DNA of 10,347 bases from JBBQVO01 sp038211505. GTDB lineage: Bacteria; Chloroflexota; Dehalococcoidia; DSTF01; JACRBR01. The stretch is from contig JBBQVO010000116.1 of NCBI GenBank assembly GCA_038211505.1, forward strand, positions 1 to 10,347, in the 5' to 3' direction. The position numbers were made by a program, and so were the translations under genes. The first letter of the stretch is position 1, and every line of letters starts with the position of its first letter. This document shows positions 5,813-10,347 of the stretch, in pieces. The notes beneath the pieces are model-generated. The model saw only the letters and a program-made list of their open reading frames with translations. It was not told the DNA's origin and ran no database searches.

Positions 5813-7138
5813 ATGCACGAACAGCAGCGCGCACCGTCCGAAGGGCGGATCGTCGGCATCGACATCCTCCGCGGCGTCGCGATCCTCTGGGTCGTGCTGT
5901 TTCACCTCTGGGGCGACATCAAGTTCTTCCCCGGCGCGCCGCACGAGTACTACGAACAGCTCTCGTCGCAGTTCAAACACGGCGCCGGCCCGTGGGCGAT
6001 CTTCACGTCGATCACCGACCTGATCTTCCGCGATGGATTCGAGGGTGTGCCGCTGTTCATGATGATCAGCGGACTCTCGCTGACCGTCGCCGCGTATCGG
6101 GCCGATGACGCGCTGCGCTGGCCTCGATTCTTCTTCGCCCGTTTCCGCAAGCTCCTGGCGCCGTACTGGGCGGGCGTCGCGCTGACGTACGCCGTCATCG
6201 TCCTGATCGCCTGGCGGCAGGCATCGCTGCACGGCACCGGCTTCGACACGGAGTTCTCCGGCGGCGTGACGATCTCGCAGCGGACGATCATCCAGATCGA
6301 TAGCGGCGTCATCTTCGCCAGCATTGCGCTCGTGCCGCGGCTGTTGTTCGATCGCTTCTTCTTCGCGCCGCAGCTCGCGCTCTGGTTCGTGGGATTGCTG
6401 GCGCAGTACTACGTGCTCTTCCCGCTGCTCTTCGTCGCAATGCGACGCGCCGGCGTCGTGCCGTTTCTCCTCGCGACCTTCGCGCTGACCGTCGCCGCCA
6501 ACGCCTGGGCCGTGCACCAATACGGCGCGATCGAGCTGAAATTCTTCCTCGTCACAGGGTGGGCGCCGTTCCGTCTCTTTGAATTCACGTCGGGGATGGC
6601 GCTCGGCTGGCTGCTCGCCGCGCCCGATCGCCATGCTGCGCTCGCGTTCCTGCGCCGGCCGCCGGTAGTGATCGGCGCGCTGCTGTTCGGCATCGCCGCT
6701 CACACGTCCGGCGATTTGATGATCGGTCGCTGGACCGTCGACGATATCGTCCGCGATGCGCCTTCGCTGTACATGCAGGCGTTCGCGCTGCCGCTCGTTA
6801 CGCTCGGGCTGGCGCTGCTCGCCCTGCCGCTGCTCGTCCGTCAGCCGTCGCGCATCGACGTGACGGCGCCGGTACGCGCGCTCACGACCATTGGCGTCAT
6901 GTCGTACGCGATCCTGATCGTCAGCGACGCCATGCGACTCGTCGCCAGCCAGCTCCGCGTCGAGGGGGTGTCGTCGGGCGTCTGGTGGACGTTCCTTATC
7001 GCCGTGTACGTGCCGGCGACGATCGCCATCGCCTGGCCGCTCGCCCACGTCCTCGGCCTGATGCCGCGGGCGAAGCGACGCGAGCGAATTGCCCCAAGTC
7101 CAACTTCGATTGCGGAGAATCTGGCGGTCGCGAGATAG
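5813..7138 (+). CDS. Acyltransferase-3 family membrane protein
   Basis: Integral membrane acyltransferase of the acyltransferase-3 family (OafA/OatA/NodX type), which moves an acetyl or other acyl group onto sugars of surface polysaccharide, lipid or peptidoglycan. From the ATG at 5813 it has 441 residues. The N-terminal motif 'GIDILRGVAILWVVLFHLW' contains the family's R-x10-H pair as R20 and H31. 'FEGVPLFMMISGLSLTV' matches the second family motif (Gly/Val...SG). About ten hydrophobic segments follow, with 'FRKLLAPYWAGVALTYAVIV' as the usual Arg-rich loop and helix. There is no added SGNH or other soluble domain. I chose ATG 5813 over an in-frame GTG at 5759 because AGGGA (5803-5807) sits five bases upstream and the extra 18 residues look non-coding. 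It lies 121 bp after the DMT gene on the same strand. The TAG stop is at 7136-7138. Confidence 0.92.
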   Translation: MHEQQRAPSEGRIVGIDILRGVAILWVVLFHLWGDIKFFPGAPHEYYEQLSSQFKHGAGPWAIFTSITDLIFRDGFEGVPLFMMISGLSLTVAAYRADDALRWPRFFFARFRKLLAPYWAGVALTYAVIVLIAWRQASLHGTGFDTEFSGGVTISQRTIIQIDSGVIFASIALVPRLLFDRFFFAPQLALWFVGLLAQYYVLFPLLFVAMRRAGVVPFLLATFALTVAANAWAVHQYGAIELKFFLVTGWAPFRLFEFTSGMALGWLLAAPDRHAALAFLRRPPVVIGALLFGIAAHTSGDLMIGRWTVDDIVRDAPSLYMQAFALPLVTLGLALLALPLLVRQPSRIDVTAPVRALTTIGVMSYAILIVSDAMRLVASQLRVEGVSSGVWWTFLIAVYVPATIAIAWPLAHVLGLMPRAKRRERIAPSPTSIAENLAVAR

Positions 7139-7159
7139 GCCCACAGATGCGGTGGCGCG

Positions 7160-8140
7160 CTATGACGAGCTGCGAGTCAGGATCACGCCGTTCGATCGCC
7201 ATTTTCCGGAACCGGGTGGGTCCTGCACGTGATAGAGCCCTACGGCCACGCATCCGGATTGCAGCACGCAAGATTCGTCGTAGATGCTGGTGACCGTGTT
7301 CGGGGGCAGGGGCTCGTTGTTCCAACTCGCACCGCCATCATCAGAATGTAAGATGCTGTCCTTGCCGCCACCGGCGACGCAGACTCCCGTCGCTCCGCAC
7401 GAGATAGAACCCGTCCCCGCGTCGTCAAGGGATAGACGTTTGGCTCGCGACCAATGTTGCCCTCCGTCGGGCGTAGCCACGATGTACGGCAAACCAAGCA
7501 CAATGCAGGAATCAACGCTCGTACATCTCACGAAGAACGCCGACTCATCCGACGGCGTCCGATCCCGCCAGCTGTCGGAGGCGTCGTCGGTCACGAAGAT
7601 CTTGAATCCAAACGAATCCGGTTCATTTGTGCTCGTGACGAGGTAACACCGGCTCTTCGACGGACAGGCTAGGCTAAAGACCTCGTGCGCGTTTATATCG
7701 GGAGACGCGGCCGTCGTCCAGGTTTGTCCGCCATCGCCTGAGCGATACGTTTCCAGTGTCGACTCGCCCACAACCCCGGCAGCCAAACAATCGGTGCCTG
7801 CACAAGAGATGGCCGTGAAAGTGGAAGTGACCGGAGCATCGCGTTCCGCCCAGGAGGCTCCCCCGTCGTCCGTGGTAAGGAATTTGTTGGGAGGGCGATC
7901 GCCCATCACCGCGATGCATCGGTCTTCGTTCACGCACGAGATGTCGCGGATTTCAGCCCGCGTGAGGTCGGTTGGCAGCGAAGACGCAAGCCACGTGACG
8001 CCCCCATCCGCTGAGTACCGGATCGCTACCCCTATGATCTCGGATTGAAACGCACCTCGCGTCGCGTATCCCGACGCGATGCAGCGCGCGTCGCCGATGC
8101 AAGTAATGTCTTGGAAATCGACGCGTTCAGCATCTGGCAC
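7160..8140 (-). CDS. BNR/Asp-box beta-propeller protein (body of a probable broken lipoprotein gene)
   Basis: Counted from the GTG at 8140, this is a 326-residue repeat protein. Six Asp-box motifs (S/T-x-D-[GA]-x-x-x-W) lie at 43-50, 90-97, 134-141, 184-191, 223-230 and 266-273, as in sialidase, YCF48 and sortilin-type beta-propellers. Each blade also carries a cysteine pair, C-x4/5-C: C14/C20, C69/C75, C113/C118, C159/C165, C206/C212, C248/C254 and C291/C297. All 14 cysteines are accounted for, suggesting disulfides and therefore export. The catalytic residues of sialidases are not recognisable, so a binding or scaffold role is more likely than an enzyme. The GTG has no ribosome-binding site. 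In the same frame, five codons upstream of it, lies a TAG preceded by a lipoprotein signal peptide, so 8140 is probably not the native start. Third-position bias is weaker than in neighbouring genes. The TAG stop is at 7160-7162, 21 bp from the convergent acyltransferase gene. Confidence 0.85.
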   Translation of the reverse strand: MPDAERVDFQDITCIGDARCIASGYATRGAFQSEIIGVAIRYSADGGVTWLASSLPTDLTRAEIRDISCVNEDRCIAVMGDRPPNKFLTTDDGGASWAERDAPVTSTFTAISCAGTDCLAAGVVGESTLETYRSGDGGQTWTTAASPDINAHEVFSLACPSKSRCYLVTSTNEPDSFGFKIFVTDDASDSWRDRTPSDESAFFVRCTSVDSCIVLGLPYIVATPDGGQHWSRAKRLSLDDAGTGSISCGATGVCVAGGGKDSILHSDDGGASWNNEPLPPNTVTSIYDESCVLQSGCVAVGLYHVQDPPGSGKWRSNGVILTRSSS

Positions 8141-8152
8141 AGCCTTTGCGAT

Positions 8153-8326
8153 CTACGTACCGGCGCGCGGTGGTGTGTTGCTCGATACGGCCGGCGACGC
8201 GAGGCTGCTCGGTTGGGTCGTGGATGAGCCGCCCGAGGCTCCGCCGGAGCAAGCCACGTTGAATAGCAGCGCCACCGCTGTCGCGGCGACCCCACCGACC
8301 TTGAACGTAAGCCTTGACAATGCCAC
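8153..8326 (-). pseudogene. Lipoprotein signal peptide and linker, cut off from the BNR propeller by an in-frame TAG
   Basis: Frame-for-frame upstream of the propeller gene, a 57-codon frame starts at GTG 8326 (or TTG 8320) and ends at TAG 8153-8155. It reads MALSRLTFK, a hydrophobic core VGGVAATAVALLFNV, then A-C26-S-G-G-A-S-G-G-S-S, which is a plausible lipobox (NVAC) and flexible linker. A Ser/Thr/Pro-rich stretch follows up to 'NTPPRAGT' and the stop. After the stop the same frame continues IAKAVPDAERVDFQDITC into blade 1 of the propeller. This is what the 5' end of an exported lipoprotein gene should look like, so the stop probably breaks one gene of 388 sense codons. Alternatives are a sequencing error (TGG or CAG misread as TAG) or amber readthrough. 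A stop codon at 8339-8341 limits extension further upstream. GAGG lies about 10 bp before the GTG. Confidence 0.7.
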
Positions 8327-8433
8327 GTCCGCTGTGCCTCAAGTTCCGGAACCAACATCGAGAGCGTATCCGTGTCGAGTTCAACGCGACAGCGCACGAC
8401 CGGGTGACCTCGCGTGAGAGCATCCGTGAAATA

Positions 8434-8468
8434 AAGGACGGCCTCGTCGTTGCGACGAGGCCGTCTTT
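8434..8468 (-). terminator. Rho-independent terminator downstream of htpX
   Basis: GACGGCCTCGTCG (8437-8449) pairs perfectly over 13 bp with CGACGAGGCCGTC (8453-8465) around a 3-nt loop. Read on the minus strand, the stem is followed by CCTTTATTTCAC, a modest T-rich run. It begins about 30 bp after the htpX stop at 8496, as expected for its terminator. On the plus strand only TTT follows, so termination there would be weaker. Confidence 0.8.
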
Positions 8469-8495
8469 ACCATGCTTCACGTTCGCCGTCGCGGG

Positions 8496-9362
8496 CTACA
8501 CGCCCGTGCGCGCCATCTCGCGCAATCGCGCGATCCGCTCTTCGATTGGCGGGTGGGTGCTGAACAGGCCGGAGAAGTTCGCGCCCTTGAGCCCCGCCAG
8601 CGGGTTGACGATGTACATGTGCGCCGCCGCCGGATTCACCTGCATCGGCCGCATCGCCGCACCCTGCTCGAGCTTGCCGAGCGCGTCGGCCAGCGCCTCC
8701 GGATCGTGCGTGGTCTTCGCGCCCGTGCGGTCGGCCTCGTACTCGCGTGTGCGCGAGATCGCCAGTTGCACCATCGTCGCCGCAATCGGCAGCAAGATAA
8801 TAGCGACGAGCATCAGCAGCGGGTTGCCGTTGTTCTCGCGATCGCCTCCGAAGCCACCGAACATCATCCGGAAGCCGAGCACCTGTGCGATCATGCCGAT
8901 CGCGCCGGCGAACACCGCAACGACGGCGCCGATCAAAATGTCGCGGTTGCCGACGTGCCCCAGTTCATGGGCGATGACGCCGCGGAGCTCTCGGTCGTCC
9001 AGCAGGTCCATGATGCCGGTCGTCGCGGCGACGACGGCATGCTGCGGGTTTCGGCCCGTCGCGAACGCGTTCGGCGACGGGTTGTCGACCATGTACACCC
9101 GCGGCTTCGGAAGGTCGGTGAGGGAGCGGACTTCATCGACGATCTTGTGCAGGCGCGGCGCTTCTTCGACGCTCACTTCGCGTGCGCCCGCCATCCGCAG
9201 CGCCAGCGAGTCCGACTTCCAGTACGCGAAGATGTTGAGCGCGCCGGCGATCACCAGGAAGACGATTACCCCGGGCCAGCCTCCCAAGAAGAAGAACCCC
9301 AAGCCGGCAAGGATGCCCGTCAGCACCCCCATCAGAATCAGAGTCTTGGCAGTTGCGGCCAT
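8496..9362 (-). CDS. htpX: Protease HtpX homologue (M48 family membrane zinc protease)
   Basis: Membrane-bound zinc metalloprotease of the M48B family that degrades misfolded membrane proteins, working alongside FtsH in envelope quality control. The 288 residues match the family length. There are two N-terminal membrane helices (about 6-27 and 30-47), then the catalytic domain with 'NPSPNAFATGRNPQHAVVAA' and the active site HELGH at 132-136 (H132, E133, H136). Two more helices follow (about 142-165 and 181-200). The third zinc ligand is E207 in 'SRTREYEADRTGA'. The C-terminal 'LFSTHPPIEERIARLREM' is the usual family ending. The ATG at 9362 is preceded by AGAGGA about eight bases upstream. It has its own downstream terminator, so it is probably transcribed alone or from the gene to its right. 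I saw no clear heat-shock (CIRCE-type) operator. Confidence 0.96.
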   Translation of the reverse strand: MAATAKTLILMGVLTGILAGLGFFFLGGWPGVIVFLVIAGALNIFAYWKSDSLALRMAGAREVSVEEAPRLHKIVDEVRSLTDLPKPRVYMVDNPSPNAFATGRNPQHAVVAATTGIMDLLDDRELRGVIAHELGHVGNRDILIGAVVAVFAGAIGMIAQVLGFRMMFGGFGGDRENNGNPLLMLVAIILLPIAATMVQLAISRTREYEADRTGAKTTHDPEALADALGKLEQGAAMRPMQVNPAAAHMYIVNPLAGLKGANFSGLFSTHPPIEERIARLREMARTGV

Positions 9363-9446
9363 CTGTACTGTCCTCTTTCTCGAACGCCGGGAAATCTTCC
9401 GGCCGCTTCAAGTGTAACAAGAACCCCGAACGCCAGATGTTACGCC

Positions 9447-9462
9447 CGCATCGAAGGATGCG
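9447..9462. repeat. Small hairpin in the htpX upstream region
   Basis: CGCATC (9447-9452), loop GAAG and GATGCG (9457-9462) form a 6-bp stem. It lies between htpX and the gene to its right, just left of a larger nested palindrome. It may be part of the same repeat element or chance in a GC-rich background. Confidence 0.35.
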
Positions 9463-9469
9463 CGGTCAG

Positions 9470-9539
9470 GAAGGCCGTCGTTGCCCATACTTTTTCCAAC
9501 CGCCAGCACAGCTGGCGGACGCTAGGCTAGACGGCCTTC
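9470..9539. repeat. Nested palindromic element overlapping the stop codon of the right-hand gene
   Basis: The outer arms GAAGGCCGTC (9470-9479) and GACGGCCTTC (9530-9539) are perfect 10-bp inverted repeats. Between them, CCGCCAGC (9500-9507), loop ACA and GCTGGCGG (9511-9518) form a second perfect 8-bp stem. The right outer arm contains the last codons before the TAG at 9527-9529 of the hypothetical gene. On the minus strand the inner stem is followed by TTGGAAAAAG, with no T-run, so a classical terminator is not well supported. On the plus strand the T-run (9491-9495) lies before the stem, not after it. A dispersed repeat or an mRNA 3'-end structure is more likely. Confidence 0.6.
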
Positions 9540-10192
9540 GCTCGCTGCAACAGATCTGTCATCAGAAGCGCCGCGAGCGGCAGAACCACGCCCGCCTTCG
9601 GGTCTGCCGGAAGCGCTTCGGTTGGCCCTTGTCCGAAGTGAAGCCCGCTGGGCGTTAGAAACGAAAGTCGCGTTTGCCCTCGTTGTGGCGAGGATGGACG
9701 TTCACCGTCCCAAGGCCCTATCTGCCGCACAACGTCGGCCGATGCCGCCAAGAGCGAGTCAATCCGTTGATCCAACGAGTCATCGGCGTGCTCCCAAATG
9801 ACGCCCGAACCAGAGTAATTGTAGTAGCGCGCCGTATGATCGATGTACGTCGCGAGCACGTCGAGTCCTGCCGGCAAGGTGAGTTCCACGACGACTCCCA
9901 AGACCAGTTTGGCAGTCGTTCCCGGCGGTTTCTCGCCGGCTTGCCTGAGGAAGTGCCACGCCTGCAAGTGGTGTCGCGTCTCAACGTCCGGTCGCTCCAA
10001 GACCTTGCGCCAGCTCGCGATTGCTTCGTCCGGACGTCCGGCGCGGAGGTTAGAACGAGCGGCAACGAATGCACTCCAAGGGAACGCGGACGTTCCCTCG
10101 CCCGCCGCGGGCCAACGGTCGAGCGACATGTCTCCGAAGAGCATGTCGCGTAATCGATCGTTAGGTAAGGGTTTGGGCTTCCTTCCGAACAT
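9527..10192 (-). CDS. Conserved-looking hypothetical protein, helical repeat plus C-terminal domain
   Basis: I do not recognise this 221-residue family. It starts MFGRKPKPLPNDRLRDMLFG, then shows a helical stretch at about 40-85 (AFVAARSNLRAGRPDEAIAS, WRKVLERPDV, HHLQAWHFLRQAGEKPP) that looks like a tetratricopeptide-type helix pair. The second half is beta-rich: 'LVLGVVVELTLPAGLDVLAT', 'YIDHTARYYNYSGSGVIWE', a charged helix at 139-150 and 'TRLSFLTPSGLHFGQGP'. The end, 'GVVLPLAALLMTDLLQRAKA', is an amphipathic or moderately hydrophobic helix. There is no signal peptide, so it is probably cytosolic. The 'aTYiD.tARYyNYSG..viWE' segment looks like a real conserved motif and may be the functional core. 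The start is ATG 10192 with AAAGG about 10 bases upstream. The TAG stop is at 9527-9529, inside a palindromic element. It lies 164 bp upstream of htpX on the same strand. Confidence 0.8.
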   Translation of the reverse strand: MFGRKPKPLPNDRLRDMLFGDMSLDRWPAAGEGTSAFPWSAFVAARSNLRAGRPDEAIASWRKVLERPDVETRHHLQAWHFLRQAGEKPPGTTAKLVLGVVVELTLPAGLDVLATYIDHTARYYNYSGSGVIWEHADDSLDQRIDSLLAASADVVRQIGPWDGERPSSPQRGQTRLSFLTPSGLHFGQGPTEALPADPKAGVVLPLAALLMTDLLQRAKAV

Positions 10193-10209
10193 CTCGACTT
10201 GCCTTTAGG

Positions 10210-10232
10210 TCACGTCCCGTCAAGTGGTGTAA
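10210..10232. mobile_element. Possible terminal inverted repeat of an IS256-like insertion sequence
   Basis: The sequence CGTCCCGTCAAGTGGTGTAA, read on the other strand as TTACACCACTTGACGGGACG, resembles the ends of IS256/Mutator-type elements, which often begin with 'GG.C...CCGTCAA.TGGTGTA'. The match is from memory and only one end is in view. No transposase coding is recognisable in the 115 bases to its right before the window ends. Confidence 0.25.
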
Positions 10233-10347
10233 ATCGCTGGCATCATCCTCGCCTTGAGAGGGGCGAGTTATACGGCGATGGGTAGGCGTACGTTGGCCTC
10301 CGTTTCCTGGAAGGGGATGGATGAAGCATCGTGCGCGGTGACGAGGC
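10233..10347. other. Right-edge stretch without a recognisable gene
   Basis: On the minus strand a short frame enters from the edge and ends at TAA (10268-10270), reading VTAHDASSIPFQETEANVRL and then PIAV; I do not recognise it. The TAA is followed by a small stem CTCGCC/GGCGAG with an 8-nt loop, which could be a weak terminator. On the plus strand ATG at 10279 opens a frame to the edge that I also do not recognise. Neither is long enough to call. Confidence 0.3.

Noticed and set aside
4735..5865. Minus-strand frame of 376 codons opposite the DMT gene
   Set aside because: Its composition is charged and repetitive (RRDG, HRRGGD) and lacks any motif; it is a shadow of the plus-strand transporter.
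5567..7144. Long minus-strand open frame (525 codons) opposite the acyltransferase gene
   Set aside because: It is highly charged, Arg/Asp/Glu/Gln-rich and low in hydrophobic residues, typical of the antisense of a high-GC membrane protein gene. The plus frame has clear family motifs and a ribosome-binding site.
7160..8140. Functional sialidase
   Set aside because: Asp-boxes alone do not make a sialidase; the arginine triad and catalytic Tyr/Glu cannot be recognised, and the cysteine-paired repeats fit a generic propeller better.
9320..9470. Heat-shock operator or sigma-factor site upstream of htpX
   Set aside because: No CIRCE-like inverted repeat and no convincing -35/-10 pair; TACACT near 9410 lacks a partner at the right distance.
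8314..9530. Two long plus-strand frames opposite htpX
   Set aside because: Both are antisense shadows of htpX, whose HELGH and REYEAD motifs and terminator establish the minus strand as coding.

Overview
The window is high-GC bacterial DNA. Real reading frames are strongly biased to G or C at the third codon position. Genes are compact, start with ATG, GTG or TTG, and are separated by short gaps that contain dispersed palindromic repeats. The 'CATTCTGAGCGCAGCG...' repeat near the left end and the 'GCGCGGGCTTTCCAGCCCGCGC' type of hairpin are familiar to me from environmental genomes, including Chloroflexota. An uncultured Chloroflexota-like bacterium is therefore plausible, but no ribosomal or other marker gene here settles the phylum.

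Layout, left to right. Positions 2-136 (+) hold the last 44 codons of a gene cut by the window edge. Positions 137-341 carry a repeat with 28-bp inverted arms. On the minus strand, in transcription order, come a MoxR-type AAA+ ATPase (about 4465 to 3461), a DUF952 protein that overlaps it by 4 bp (3464 to 3096), an exported M23 metallopeptidase with a Thr/Pro-rich tail (2920 to 1832), and a MATE-family multidrug/Na+ exporter (1748 to 342). A gene-free divergent region of about 340 bp (4466-4803) holds a GC-rich palindrome. On the plus strand follow a DMT/EamA transporter (about 4804 to 5691) whose start codon is not canonical, and an acyltransferase-3 membrane protein (5813 to 7138).

Convergent to these, on the minus strand, lies a BNR/Asp-box beta-propeller with seven regularly spaced cysteine pairs (8140 to 7160). 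Directly upstream, in the same frame but behind a TAG codon, is a lipoprotein signal peptide with a Ser/Thr/Pro-rich linker (8326 to 8153). The two pieces look like one lipoprotein gene broken by, or reading through, an amber codon. Next on the minus strand are the membrane protease HtpX (9362 to 8496) with its own rho-independent terminator, a nested palindromic repeat, and an uncharacterised 221-residue protein (10192 to 9527). The last 155 bases hold no clear gene. A sequence at 10210-10232 there may be the end of an IS256-like element.

Most genes concern the envelope: transport (MATE, DMT), surface modification (acyltransferase-3, M23), membrane protein quality control (HtpX) and an exported propeller. 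Apart from the MoxR-DUF952 overlap there is no clear operon, and I see no defence island, CRISPR array, tRNA or rRNA. I did not find a convincing new multi-gene system. The best leads are the split lipoprotein-propeller, the missing start codon of the DMT transporter, the MoxR-DUF952 coupling and the palindromic repeats.
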